64,000 nt of DNA from JAHEJE01 sp965216335 (GCA_965216335.1 OZ244154.1:1798001-1862000), one strand, 5' to 3'; shown: positions 1-8,801, counted from the stretch's first letter. The notes: generated by a model not told the origin, from the letters alone. A program made the numbers and translations.

Positions 1-648
1 GTCGGGTTCAAGGCTGTCACCGGCGGGTTCGACTGGCTGGAGGATTTGTGCCGCGAGATCAACCGACGCGGCATCGAGAGCGCCCCGGACTACATTCAGC
101 TCGATTCCGGCGATGGCGGAACCGGCGCCGCCCCGATGCCGCTGATGGACAATGTCGGCATGACCATCCGCGAGGCTCTGCCGCTGTTGATCGACGTGAT
201 TGTCCGCCATGGCCTGCGCGAACGCATAAAAGTCGTGTGTTCCGGCAAGCTGATCACCCCGGCCGAGGTTGCCTGGGCCTATTGCGCCGGCGCCGATTTT
301 GCCGTTTCGGCGCGCGGCTTCATGTTCGCGCTCGGCTGCATCCAGTCGCTCAGGTGCAACAAGAACACTTGTCCGACCGGCATCACCACCCACGACGAAT
401 ACCTGCAGCGCGGCCTCGATCCAGCCGACAAGGCCGAGCGGGTGGCCAATTTTGTCAAAAAGATCCGCTACGGTGTCGGCATGATCTCCCACTCCTGCGG
501 TGCTGCCCATCCTCGTGACCTCAGGCGCCACCATGTCCGCATCGCCCGTGGCGACGCCCGTTCGGTGCCGCTCGACGAACTGTATCCGCCGGCCAGACCG
601 GCCACGTCCCAGGCGCCGCGCAAAGCGCCAGACGCCGGCACCCGCTGA
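1..648 (+). CDS. GltB-type FMN-binding glutamate synthase domain protein, C-terminal part
   Basis: The frame is open from the first base, so the start lies outside the window; 215 codons remain. The fragment carries the end of the FMN-binding (beta/alpha)8 domain of glutamate synthase-like proteins, with the DSGDGGTGAAP stretch and a C-x5-C-x4-C cysteine set (CIQSLRC followed by NKNTC) that matches the 3Fe-4S ligands of GltB. The tail after about residue 175 is polar and Ala/Pro-rich. It may be a stand-alone GltB-domain protein (glutamate synthase or a methylamine-glutamate relative); the missing N-terminus would decide. The downstream integrase starts 15 bp after the stop but looks unrelated in function. 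Confidence 0.85.
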   Translation, partial: VGFKAVTGGFDWLEDLCREINRRGIESAPDYIQLDSGDGGTGAAPMPLMDNVGMTIREALPLLIDVIVRHGLRERIKVVCSGKLITPAEVAWAYCAGADFAVSARGFMFALGCIQSLRCNKNTCPTGITTHDEYLQRGLDPADKAERVANFVKKIRYGVGMISHSCGAAHPRDLRRHHVRIARGDARSVPLDELYPPARPATSQAPRKAPDAGTR

Positions 649-663
649 GCCGTCCCGCGTATC

Positions 664-1842
664 ATGGCACGCAAGAAGTTCTCCGATCAGGCCGTCGCGC
701 GCTGGAAGCCACCACAATCCGGCCGGGCCGAATTCTGGGACGAGACCATGCCGGGCTTCGGCATGCGCATCACACCGGCCGGCAAGAAGGTCTGGCAGCT
801 CATGTACCGCTCCGGCGGACGCAAGCGCCGTCTCAGCCTCGGCGACTATCCAACCCTGTCGCTCAGCCTTGCCCGGCAAGCTGCCCAACAGGCGCTCGAT
901 GCCATCGCCCGTGGCGACGATCCGGCCGCTGAACGCATCGCCATCACCGGTGGCCAGTTGACCTTCGAGAGCTTTGCCCGCGCCTATCTCGAACGCCACG
1001 CCAAGCGCAACAAGAAGAGCTGGCAGGCCGATCAGGCGATGATCAACAACGATCTCATCCCTGCCTGGGGTCGCCGCCCAGCCGGATCGATCGCCCGGCG
1101 CGATGTCTTCGCCCTGCTCGAAAACGTCATGGCGCGTGGCCATCCCTACGCCGCCAACCGGCGTCTGGCGCTGATCAGAAAGATGTTCGCCTGGGGTCTG
1201 TCGGTCGACATGGTCACCAACTCACCGGCCTCCGGGGTGTCGGCGCCGGCCGGCGAGGAAGTCCGTTCGCGCACCCTGAGCGAGACCGAGATCGCGTCCC
1301 TGTGGCAGGCCTGGGAGACCATGGGATACCCCTACGGCGCGATCTTCAAACTGATCCTGCTGACCGCTCAGCGCCGGTCCGACATCGCCGGCCTGCGCCT
1401 CGAGGACATCGGTTTCACCACCCAGATCTGGAGCCCGCCGCACGCCAAAACCAAGTCCGGCGGCACGCACGAATTGCCGTTGTCGCGCGAGGCAATGGAA
1501 GTCCTCACCACCTTGCCGCGCTCGACCAGCGCGCTTGTGTTTCCGTCACCGCGCGATCGCGCCCGGCCGATTTCTGGTTTTTCAAAAGCCGCCGAACGGG
1601 CGACCAGACTGTCCGGCGTGGACGACTGGCGCACCCAGGATTTGCGTCGCACCGCCGCCGTCAGCATGGCCCGGCTCGGCACGCCGCCCGACCTGCTCGA
1701 CCAGATATTGAACGTCCGCACCAGCCCGGCCAGCGGCCTGCGCGGCATCTACCAACTGGCCGCCGACGCCGACCAGAAACGTCAGGCCTTGCAAGCCTGG
1801 GCAGACCAGGTCACCGCCATCGTGACCCGGGCAGGGCCGTAA
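664..1842 (+). CDS. Tyrosine recombinase (DUF4102-type integrase), catalytic residues altered
   Basis: 392 aa, close to the usual 390-420 aa of phage/island integrases. An N-terminal arm-type DNA-binding domain (about residues 1-90, FGMRITPAGKKVW and RRLSLGDYPTLSL) is followed by a SAM-like core-binding domain and the catalytic domain. Arg237 (TAQRRSD), a candidate Lys (KTKSG), Arg328 (QDLRRT) and Tyr363 (GIYQL) are present. Two conserved histidines are not: the usual HDLRRT reads QDLRRT (Gln325), and the usual LNH reads LNV (Val351). It may be impaired or specialised. It lies beside a gene-poor stretch that ends at the 3' end of a tRNA-Glu gene, a typical site for such enzymes. No excisionase or cargo is visible. 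Confidence 0.9.
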   Translation: MARKKFSDQAVARWKPPQSGRAEFWDETMPGFGMRITPAGKKVWQLMYRSGGRKRRLSLGDYPTLSLSLARQAAQQALDAIARGDDPAAERIAITGGQLTFESFARAYLERHAKRNKKSWQADQAMINNDLIPAWGRRPAGSIARRDVFALLENVMARGHPYAANRRLALIRKMFAWGLSVDMVTNSPASGVSAPAGEEVRSRTLSETEIASLWQAWETMGYPYGAIFKLILLTAQRRSDIAGLRLEDIGFTTQIWSPPHAKTKSGGTHELPLSREAMEVLTTLPRSTSALVFPSPRDRARPISGFSKAAERATRLSGVDDWRTQDLRRTAAVSMARLGTPPDLLDQILNVRTSPASGLRGIYQLAADADQKRQALQAWADQVTAIVTRAGP

Positions 1843-2685
1843 AAGTCATAGGCCTTCCACCGCCGCACAGAGCAAACCGCCAACCGGATCGAAAAAATCC
1901 GATGGTGCATTTATGGGTACATCAAGTAAAAAGTTTCAAATCGCCCATATCGATTCATATTACGAGAATTTGCGCGGTTTTTGTCAGTTTCGAAGCAAAT
2001 AGGCACGTGATTTTAAATCGCATGCCCAACTCATATGCGCTCAGGTCGCGCATAGCTCGACTTCGGGTACACGCTGTGCCGTGTACCCGGCTATCATCCG
2101 TATACGGAGCATTTCTAGGAACGGTTTTGACCCACCGAGCCGATCTGTCAGGCGGTCTGCGAACAGCCAATCCCCCGACATGTGGACCCGGAGAAAGTTG
2201 CCGGCGAATGCGGATCATCGCCCTCTTGCAACCGCCGGCAAAAGGGTGGCTTCGTGGTCTTGTCACATGCAGACAGCGCTTCGGTATTCGCGCGCAACAC
2301 AACTCACCGCCCCTGCCGACCACCGATGAGAGAGGGCTGGAGTTCGCTCTGTATACAGATGAATTTTGCAACGCGCGCTGCCCGACCCACTGGAGGAACA
2401 GCCCAGCCGGCCCGTTTGGATTCCCGGCCAACGACGAACCGGGCAATCAGTATACTGATAAAATTGCGATGCCCACTACAAGATGACAAGGGCGTACTTT
2501 GGGTCGCCTTGAAACACAAGACACGAGCTCCGGCCCCACCATGGCGACGCCTCGAAGAAAGACGCTCGGACGCAGTTCGCCACGACGCGTCATTGCACGC
2601 CACAGCGGGCGAACCCCCGCCGGCCGAACAGGCCGCGCCATCGCAGGCCCGAGCGAAGCGAGGAACAGCCGAGAGATAAATGGAG
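1843..2685. other. Gene-poor stretch between integrase and tRNA-Glu
   Basis: About 840 bp with no ORF that looks like a known protein. The part from about 1900 to 2060 is clearly richer in A+T than the flanking genes. A perfect 10-bp inverted repeat, CGGGTACACG, with a 6-nt loop lies at 2064-2089; it has no T-tract, so it is not an obvious terminator. With the adjacent integrase and tRNA, the stretch is best read as the remnant or joint of an integrated element, but no direct repeat of the tRNA 3' end was found on the other side of the integrase. Confidence 0.4.
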
Positions 2686-2761
2686 TGGCGCCCCCAAGGG
2701 GACTCGAACCCCTGTTTCCGGCGTGAGAGGCCGGCGTCCTAGGCCACTAGACGATGGGGGC
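2686..2761 (-). tRNA. tRNA-Glu (anticodon CTC)
   Basis: Read on the minus strand it folds as a cloverleaf: acceptor GCCCCCA pairs with TGGGGGC, the anticodon stem CCGGC/GCCGG encloses the loop CTCTCAC with anticodon CTC, and the T loop is GTTCGAGTC. A G discriminator and an encoded CCA follow, giving 76 nt. Its 3' end faces the integrase at 664-1842, the arrangement expected for a tRNA used as an integration site. Confidence 0.97.
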
Positions 2762-2877
2762 AAAAGCGTTGCACGGGCGGATCGCAAAATCCGGATCGGC
2801 GTGCGCACCGTCAGTCGCTCTTCTATAGGAGCGTGCCCGACAAAGTTCAAGCGGTGATGATCGCCGGGCAGGCAGGA

Positions 2878-3243
2878 TCATTCATCGTGGGTGATCGAGA
2901 ACCGCCCTTCGACGGTGCCGCGCCGAACGTTGAGGATGATGATCTGGCGTCCGCCCGGCCCGGAGGTATGAACCGCCATCCGGTCGCCATCCATTTCCAT
3001 GTCAGTGACCTGCGCCGCACCCGGCAGCTTGAGCTCAACGTCGCCGAACCCGCCCTGCGGTTTGTCCGCCAGCCGCGATGCCCGCTTGGCAATGGTCACG
3101 ACAACGACAATCGTGCCGATGACAAGCAGCGCACTCATGATATAGATCGCCCACTTCAGCAGCCGCACGTTGCGCGGGTCCGGCGCGAACTCGTCCGTCC
3201 CGCCGGCGCCGTCGTTCAAACCGGAATTGTTCTCGTCAGCCAT
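2878..3243 (-). CDS. Small single-pass membrane protein (DUF6476-like)
   Basis: 121 aa. An acidic, glycine-rich N-terminus is followed by one transmembrane helix (about residues 25-48, AIYIMSALLVIGTIVVVVT) and a soluble C-terminal domain of beta-like pattern. It resembles the short DUF6476-type proteins found next to rluD in alphaproteobacteria; no function is known to me. The start at 3243 was chosen because a GAGG lies just upstream and the longer frame has no site of its own. Its ATG overlaps the rluD ATG on the other strand, so the two genes are divergent with no spacer. Confidence 0.7.
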   Translation of the reverse strand: MADENNSGLNDGAGGTDEFAPDPRNVRLLKWAIYIMSALLVIGTIVVVVTIAKRASRLADKPQGGFGDVELKLPGAAQVTDMEMDGDRMAVHTSGPGGRQIIILNVRRGTVEGRFSITHDE

Positions 3244-4255
3244 GTCCTCACCCATCGGCGATACGCTCAACCTAACCGTCGCCACCGCCGGGCGGCTTGA
3301 CCGGGCGCTGGCGGACGGCTTTGCCGATATCTCAAGAGCCCGCTTCCAGTCGCTGATCGCCGATGGCCATGTGACGGTGAACGCGCGGACCATACTGGAG
3401 GCCAAACACCGGGTCAAACCGGGTGATGCGGTGATTGCCCGGGTCCCGCCGCCGGCACCGGCCGAACCGGCAGGCGAGGACATCCCGCTCGACATCCTGT
3501 TCGAGGACGACCATGTGCTGGTGATCGACAAGCCGGCCGGGCTGGTGGTGCATCCCGCCGCGGGCCACCACACCGGCACCCTGGTCAACGCCATCATCGC
3601 CCACTGCGGCGCCAGCCTGTCCGGCATCGGCGGCATCAGGCGTCCCGGCATCGTCCATCGCCTCGACAAGGACACCTCCGGCGTCATGGTCATCGCCAAG
3701 ACAGATGCGGCCCATGCCGGCCTCAGCGCCCAGTTTGCCAGCCATGGCCGTGACGGCAGGCTGCAACGCAGCTATCTGGCCCTGGCCTGGGGCATGCCCG
3801 GGCGCCGGCGCGGCACCATCGACGCCGCCATTGCCCGGCACCCGTCCAACCGCCAGAAAATGGCGGTGAGCCGGGCCGCAACCGCCCGCCGCGCCGTCAC
3901 CCACTACCAACTGCGCGAGACCTACCCCGCGCACGCCGGCAGACCGGGCATCCGTGTCAGCCTTGTCGAATGCCGCCTGGAGACCGGCCGAACGCATCAG
4001 ATCCGCGTCCACATGGCCCATATCGGCCATCCGCTGCTCGGCGACCGGGTCTACGGATCAGGCTTCAAGGCGTCGCAAAACCGCCTCCCGGAGCAGATAC
4101 AGACCGCGCTCGCGACCCTGAACCGGCAGGCCCTGCACGCTGTCAGCCTTGGGTTCGAGCATCCTGAAACCGGGGAAAAGCTCGTGTTCACCGCGGAAAT
4201 GCCTGAGAAATTGCGGGTTCTTGTATCCAGACTGCAGGGGTGGTCGGAGGATTGA
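3242..4255 (+). CDS. rluD: Ribosomal large-subunit pseudouridine synthase RluD
   Basis: 337 aa, close to the usual 320-340. The N-terminal S4 RNA-binding domain (RLDRALADGFADISRARFQ) precedes the RluA-family catalytic domain with HRLDKDTSG, whose Asp is the nucleophile, and the conserved GRTHQIRVHM and HPLLGDRVYG segments. The enzyme makes pseudouridines in helix 69 of 23S rRNA. The start at 3242 fits the family length; upstream in-frame codons would read through the divergent small membrane gene. The next gene is rpoH, an order common in alphaproteobacteria. Confidence 0.93.
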   Translation: MSSPIGDTLNLTVATAGRLDRALADGFADISRARFQSLIADGHVTVNARTILEAKHRVKPGDAVIARVPPPAPAEPAGEDIPLDILFEDDHVLVIDKPAGLVVHPAAGHHTGTLVNAIIAHCGASLSGIGGIRRPGIVHRLDKDTSGVMVIAKTDAAHAGLSAQFASHGRDGRLQRSYLALAWGMPGRRRGTIDAAIARHPSNRQKMAVSRAATARRAVTHYQLRETYPAHAGRPGIRVSLVECRLETGRTHQIRVHMAHIGHPLLGDRVYGSGFKASQNRLPEQIQTALATLNRQALHAVSLGFEHPETGEKLVFTAEMPEKLRVLVSRLQGWSED

Positions 4256-4260
4256 CTAAC

Positions 4261-4272
4261 GTTTACGTAAAC
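4261..4272. promoter_or_regulatory. Perfect 12-bp palindrome upstream of rpoH
   Basis: GTTTACGTAAAC starts 5 bp after the rluD stop codon and about 150 bp before the rpoH start, in an AT-rich gap. A perfect dyad in the promoter-bearing gap of a heat-shock sigma gene could be an operator for a small dimeric regulator. Only the symmetry is seen; the binding protein is unknown. Confidence 0.35.
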
Positions 4273-4420
4273 ATTATTTCATTGATCATGAACAAGAATT
4301 AATCTCCACACAAGCCCGATGATCTTAAAATGTTCTCCATTCATGACTATATGACGATCAATGGCCGGGGAATGCACACGCATACCCGCCAACCAGAACA
4401 CAGTTGACCGGGAGTTGAAT

Positions 4421-5308
4421 ATGAGCGGAAAAACCCAAAACCTGCCGTCGGTTGCCAGTGCTGGCGGCCTGACGCGCTATCTGCAGGAAATCCGCCAGTT
4501 TCCCATGCTGCAGCCGGACGAGGAATTCATGCTGGCCAAGCGCTGGCGTGAGGACGACGACCGCGAGGCGGCGCACAAGCTGGTCACCAGCCATCTGCGC
4601 CTCGTCGCCAAGATCGCCATGGGCTACCGCGGCTACGGCCTGCCGACCTCCGAGGTCATTTCAGAAGGCAATGTCGGCCTCATGCAGGCCGTCAAGCGCT
4701 TCGATCCCGACAAGGGGTTCCGCCTGGCAACCTATGCCATGTGGTGGATCCGCGCCTCGATCCAGGAGTTCATCCTGCGCTCGTGGAGCCTGGTGAAGAT
4801 GGGCACCACCGCCAGCCAGAAGAAGTTGTTCTTCAATCTGCGCAAGGTCAAGGGCCAGATTGAGGCCCTGGACGATGGTGACCTGCACCCCGACCACGTG
4901 ACCGAGATTTCCGAACGTCTCGGTGTACCGGAAGCCGATGTCGTCTCCATGAACCGCCGGCTCGGCGGCGACACGTCGCTCAATGCGCCAATGCGCATGG
5001 ACGGCGAAGGCGGCGGCGAATGGCAGGACTGGCTGGTCGACGACAGCGACGACCAGGAAGCCGAACTGGGCGAAAGCCAGGAGTTCGAACTGCGCATGAA
5101 GATGTTGCGCAACGCCATGGGCGACCTCAACGACCGGGAAAAGCGCATTTTCCAGGCCCGCCGGCTCGAGGAAGATCCGCTGACCCTGGAGGAGCTGTCG
5201 CAGGAATTCGATGTGTCGCGCGAGCGTATCCGCCAGATCGAGGTGCGGGCATTCGAAAAGGTCCAGGCCGCAATGACGGCCGCCGCCCGCGAATTGCCGT
5301 CCGCATGA
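4421..5308 (+). CDS. rpoH: RNA polymerase sigma-32 factor RpoH
   Basis: 295 aa, the usual size. Sigma region 2 carries the RpoH-typical YLQEIRQFPML and KRFDPDKGFRLATYAMWWIR; the QKKLFFNLRK block matches the RpoH box; region 4 ends with a helix-turn-helix (LEELSQEFDVSRERIRQIE). It directs transcription of heat-shock genes. The start at 4421 follows GGGAG at 4410-4414 and gives a normal N-terminus; an in-frame ATG at 4361 lacks a site. A strong intrinsic terminator follows. Confidence 0.96.
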   Translation: MSGKTQNLPSVASAGGLTRYLQEIRQFPMLQPDEEFMLAKRWREDDDREAAHKLVTSHLRLVAKIAMGYRGYGLPTSEVISEGNVGLMQAVKRFDPDKGFRLATYAMWWIRASIQEFILRSWSLVKMGTTASQKKLFFNLRKVKGQIEALDDGDLHPDHVTEISERLGVPEADVVSMNRRLGGDTSLNAPMRMDGEGGGEWQDWLVDDSDDQEAELGESQEFELRMKMLRNAMGDLNDREKRIFQARRLEEDPLTLEELSQEFDVSRERIRQIEVRAFEKVQAAMTAAARELPSA

Positions 5309-5346
5309 CGTATTTGCCCGGTTGAGCAGTACTCTTTCACAAGTTC

Positions 5347-5381
5347 TGGCCGATGTGTGCATGCATCGGCCAATTTTTTTT
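5347..5381 (+). terminator. Rho-independent terminator of rpoH
   Basis: The 9-bp stem TGGCCGATG/CATCGGCCA with an 8-nt loop is followed by a run of eight T after AA (5374-5381), 39 bp beyond the rpoH stop codon. Confidence 0.9.
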
Positions 5382-5438
5382 GCATTTTTGCTTCACAAGG
5401 ACGTGTAACAGACCTAGTCTTACCTTAGGAGATGTTCA

Positions 5439-6296
5439 GTGCAGCACCTGTCATCAGAGCAAAAGGACCAGTTCCGCACAGACGGATATCTGCTGGTCGA
5501 AGATGCCGTCTCCGAGAATCAGCTTTCGGCTCTGCGCGACGACTTTGCCACTTGGGTCGAGGAAAGCAGGTCCCATTCCGGCCCATGGGGCGCCACGTTC
5601 GACCGCCGGCCGCGGTTCGATGTCGAGACCGGCCACAGCGCCGACAAACCGGCCCTGCGGCGCATAAACTCTCCGGTCGAGGTTTCAGAGGCATACAACG
5701 ACGCAATGCTCAACTCGCCCATGGCCGACATGGTAGCCGAGCTGATCGGACCGGATATCAAGTACCATCATTCCAAGATCAACTCGAAGCTCCCCGGCGC
5801 GGCCACGGTCGTCAAATGGCACCAGGACTTCCCGTTCACGCCCCACTCGAACGACGATCTCATCACCGCATTGCTGTTCGTCGATGACGTCACGGCCGAG
5901 AACGGCCCGCTGGAAATCGTCCCCGGCAGTCACACCGGCGAAATCCATAGCCTGTGGCATGACGATGTGTTCACCGCGGCAATCGATGACAGCGTCGCTG
6001 AAAATTGTCAGGCAAATGCGGTTAGCTGCACCGGACCGGCCGGTTCCTGCTGCTTCATGCATACCCGTCTCCTGCACGGCTCGGCCCCCAACCGCTCCGC
6101 CCAGCCGCGCACCCTGTTCATCACGGTATATTCCAGCGAGGATGCCATTCCCCTGTCGCCCAACCCCGTGCCAAGCCGGCTTGAGGGCCTCATCGTCCGC
6201 GGCCGCGAAACCGGCCGCGTGCGCTCGGTACCCTTCGATATCCGTTTGCCGCAAAAACCCTCATCCGCCTCGTTCTTTGACCAGCAAGGCGCCTAG
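5439..6296 (+). CDS. Phytanoyl-CoA dioxygenase (PhyH) family protein
   Basis: 285 aa, Fe(II)/2-oxoglutarate-dependent oxygenase of the PhyH superfamily. The first His and Asp of the iron triad are in WHQDFPF, the distal His in RLLHGSAPNRS, and an Arg two turns later can bind 2-oxoglutarate. The substrate cannot be told; PhyH relatives hydroxylate fatty acyl-CoAs, ectoine and many small metabolites. A GTG start at 5439 is preferred because AGGAG lies at 5427-5431; no ATG nearby is in frame. It is a single gene after the rpoH terminator. Confidence 0.85.
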   Translation: MQHLSSEQKDQFRTDGYLLVEDAVSENQLSALRDDFATWVEESRSHSGPWGATFDRRPRFDVETGHSADKPALRRINSPVEVSEAYNDAMLNSPMADMVAELIGPDIKYHHSKINSKLPGAATVVKWHQDFPFTPHSNDDLITALLFVDDVTAENGPLEIVPGSHTGEIHSLWHDDVFTAAIDDSVAENCQANAVSCTGPAGSCCFMHTRLLHGSAPNRSAQPRTLFITVYSSEDAIPLSPNPVPSRLEGLIVRGRETGRVRSVPFDIRLPQKPSSASFFDQQGA

Positions 6297-6493
6297 GACC
6301 TCAACATCAGATGACTTGTGCGGAATTGATGCACCCGTCTGGTCGTCCGTAAACCATTGCAGGCGTTTTCTGCCGCAATCCGGAGAAATCACGCCGGCCT
6401 TAACCCCATCTTGCAGCCCCGTGAGGCTTCCTGAAGTACGGGGCGGCAGATTTTGGTTCGTTGGCGGTGTACAAAGAAACCAAATACGACATC

Positions 6494-8413
6494 ATGAAAC
6501 GTCAGGCGGCAGCCCTGTTTGTGTGCATGGCCGGCCTGTTGACGCTTTCCGTCGTCAACATCTTCACCCAGCATTCCAATGCCCTGCTGCATCGCCAGGC
6601 TGAAACGATCGCCCACAACTGGGCAGCCTACGTCGGAGAACTCGGCACCGGCCTCGCCGAGGCGATCAGCACTCACAGGCCGGACAAATCGATCCTGCTC
6701 GGCTTGCAACGCGGTGCCATGATCCACCCGGTGCGCGACGTCGCAATTCTCGACGGGAACGGCAACACGGCAATTTCCTACACTGTGCCTCAGCCCGCGC
6801 CGGCCACACAGGCGGCAACCGCCCGTCCGGATGTTGACCCGTCCACCATTTACCGCGCAACAGCCCCCATACTTTCCGACAGCCGGCAGATCGGCATTCT
6901 GAAGATCAGTATCGATCAGAGCCACACTCGGGGCCTGCTCCTGCAGGTGGCCCGTGAAGCAGCCCTGGAGATCCTCGTGCTCGTCAACCTTGCTCTGCTC
7001 GGCTGCTGGTTCCTCTACACTCTGCTGGCCAGGGCTGCCAAACAGCATTCGATTTCCCAAACACGGCACGATGAACTCACCGGACTGCCGTCGCGCATCG
7101 GCTTTGCCCATGAGCTGCAGAGCCGGTTGCAGAAGCCGGTGACGGACCCTTCGCATACCGCGTCGCGCCCGGCCATTCTCGTCGTCAAGATCGATCGTTT
7201 TCGCGAGATCAACGACACCTTCGGTCACGCCTGTGCCGACGAAGTCCTGCGGGCTGTTGCGGATGTCCTGCACCGGAGCTGTGGTTCACAAGGTTTTGCC
7301 GCGCGCCTGAGCGGAAACACCTTCGGTGTGTTTCTTCCAAGCGTCGCCGGCCGCGAAGAGGCGGAACAGTGGGCATCGAACATCAACCTGGCGATCAGCG
7401 CACTGGCCGGCATCACCCGGCAGCACATTCATCTCAAGGCAAGCATAGGCATTGCCCTGCACGGGCAGGACGGTACCGACTACCAGACCCTGCTGCAGCG
7501 CGCCGACCTGGCGCAGTTCATCGCCCATCAGCGCGGCGGCAACCAGTACGCCTTTTACGATCACGACACCGCCACCGCTTTCGCCGAAATGCACCATCTG
7601 GAAACCCTCGTCGAGGATGCCTGCGACAACGATTTGTTCGAACTGCACTTCCAGCCGCTGTACTGCCTTGCACCGCAGCGGCTATGCGGCTTTGAGGCAC
7701 TGGCACGGATGCGCGACGAAAACGGCAATTTCGTCCCGCCGGACAAATTCATCGCCATTGCGGAGTCCCTGAACCGGATCGAGCAGTTGGGCGCCTGGGT
7801 CATAAACAAGGCCTGCGAAACCGCCTGCCACTGGCCCGAGCCATTGAGTGTTGCCGTCAACCTGTCCCCCGTTCAGTTCGAAGCCGGCAATCTGGTTGAG
7901 ACCGTTCACCGTGCGTTGGTCGACACCGGCCTGGATCCCCAACGTCTCGAGCTGGAAGTCACGGAAGGCCTGATGCTGAGCGATACCGAAAGCATTCGCG
8001 ACCAGCTGTTTCAGCTTCAGGACATGGGGATCAAGATCGCGCTCGATGACTTTGGCACCGGCTACTCGAGCCTGAGTTACCTGTGGCAATTCCCGTTCGA
8101 CAAGATCAAGATCGATCGCTCATTCGTCGCCGGAATGGAACACTCCGACCAGGCTGCCGGTATCCTGATGACCATGGTCGAACTGGCACGCACCATGAAG
8201 CTGCCGATCACCGCCGAGGGCATCGAGACCATCGAGCAGCTCGAGCGCCTGACCCAACTGGGTTGCGACACCGGGCAGGGCTACTATCTCGGCAAGCCGC
8301 AATCGGCAACCGAGATTGCCGCAAGCATCATCGTCGACTTCCGCAAGCAACTCGGCACCGGCGACAACGACGACACCCACCGCACCGCCACGTCGCAAAA
8401 AGCCGCCGGCTAG
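6494..8413 (+). CDS. Membrane GGDEF/EAL protein, probable c-di-GMP phosphodiesterase
   Basis: 639 aa. Two transmembrane helices (about residues 4-24 and 165-190) frame a periplasmic sensor region. The GGDEF domain is degenerate: its signature reads SGNTF, so diguanylate cyclase activity is unlikely. The EAL domain keeps the catalytic set: GFEALAR, the Asn of VNLSP, EVTEG, LDDFGTGYSSL, the Lys of KIKIDRSF, and TAEGIE. It should therefore hydrolyse c-di-GMP, perhaps with the GGDEF part as a GTP sensor. The ATG at 6494 sits just before the first helix; GTG/TTG codons upstream at 6461-6467 are alternatives. Confidence 0.9.
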   Translation: MKRQAAALFVCMAGLLTLSVVNIFTQHSNALLHRQAETIAHNWAAYVGELGTGLAEAISTHRPDKSILLGLQRGAMIHPVRDVAILDGNGNTAISYTVPQPAPATQAATARPDVDPSTIYRATAPILSDSRQIGILKISIDQSHTRGLLLQVAREAALEILVLVNLALLGCWFLYTLLARAAKQHSISQTRHDELTGLPSRIGFAHELQSRLQKPVTDPSHTASRPAILVVKIDRFREINDTFGHACADEVLRAVADVLHRSCGSQGFAARLSGNTFGVFLPSVAGREEAEQWASNINLAISALAGITRQHIHLKASIGIALHGQDGTDYQTLLQRADLAQFIAHQRGGNQYAFYDHDTATAFAEMHHLETLVEDACDNDLFELHFQPLYCLAPQRLCGFEALARMRDENGNFVPPDKFIAIAESLNRIEQLGAWVINKACETACHWPEPLSVAVNLSPVQFEAGNLVETVHRALVDTGLDPQRLELEVTEGLMLSDTESIRDQLFQLQDMGIKIALDDFGTGYSSLSYLWQFPFDKIKIDRSFVAGMEHSDQAAGILMTMVELARTMKLPITAEGIETIEQLERLTQLGCDTGQGYYLGKPQSATEIAASIIVDFRKQLGTGDNDDTHRTATSQKAAG

Positions 8414-8436
8414 AGTTTTTTCAAACCCCATCCGTC

Positions 8437-8456
8437 ATTCCGGCGAAGGCCGGAAT
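8437..8456. repeat. Short palindromic intergenic repeat
   Basis: ATTCCGGC-GAAG-GCCGGAAT, a perfect 8-bp stem, lies 24 bp after the EAL gene. It is of the common 'gtcattccggcgaaggccgg' intergenic type. It could cap the transcript, but no T-run follows. Confidence 0.5.
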
Positions 8457-8523
8457 CCAGGAGAATTCCAGCGAGGCCGGGCCGCTTGTAGCTCTGAACC
8501 CAGGCCTCAAATCACTCACCCTA

Positions 8524-8785
8524 GAGCCTTTTTTGACAATACCGAGCCATTTGATTGGTCAAATTCGTTCAGTCCGGCAAGCCATGGCGCGCAGCGCGAT
8601 GCGGTGTATCGGGCAAGCGGCATGGCGCACCGGATGGGCGAATTTGTCCCACCGAAGGCCGGCTTTTCGCGCTCGCTGGACAGCGTTAGGCGGCACTTGT
8701 GGTCAGCCAGACCACGGCGTGCCGCCTGCCTTGCCAACAACCGCGAAAAGCCGGTCAAATGGCTCGGTATTGTCAAAAAAGGCTC
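8524..8785. mobile_element. MITE family A, copy 1 (262 bp)
   Basis: A 262-bp element with perfect 31-bp terminal inverted repeats that begin GAGCCTTTTTTGACAATACC. It is flanked on both sides by TA, the dinucleotide target duplicated by IS630/Tc1-mariner transposons. It contains no credible ORF. A second copy of exactly the same length lies at 15138-15399 and differs at only a modest number of positions. No autonomous parent is in the window. The right-hand TA is shared with the left end of the insertion sequence that follows. Confidence 0.88.
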
Positions 8786-8801
8786 TAGGGCTTGTGGGGA
8801 T

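Noticed and set aside
664..2761. Complete prophage or genomic island
   Set aside because: Only an integrase and a gene-poor stretch are seen; there are no structural, replication or cargo genes and no second att site.
8524..8785. Small proteins encoded by MITE A (86-164 aa ORFs on both strands)
   Set aside because: The ORFs cross the element ends and terminal repeats, differ between copies and lack ribosome sites.
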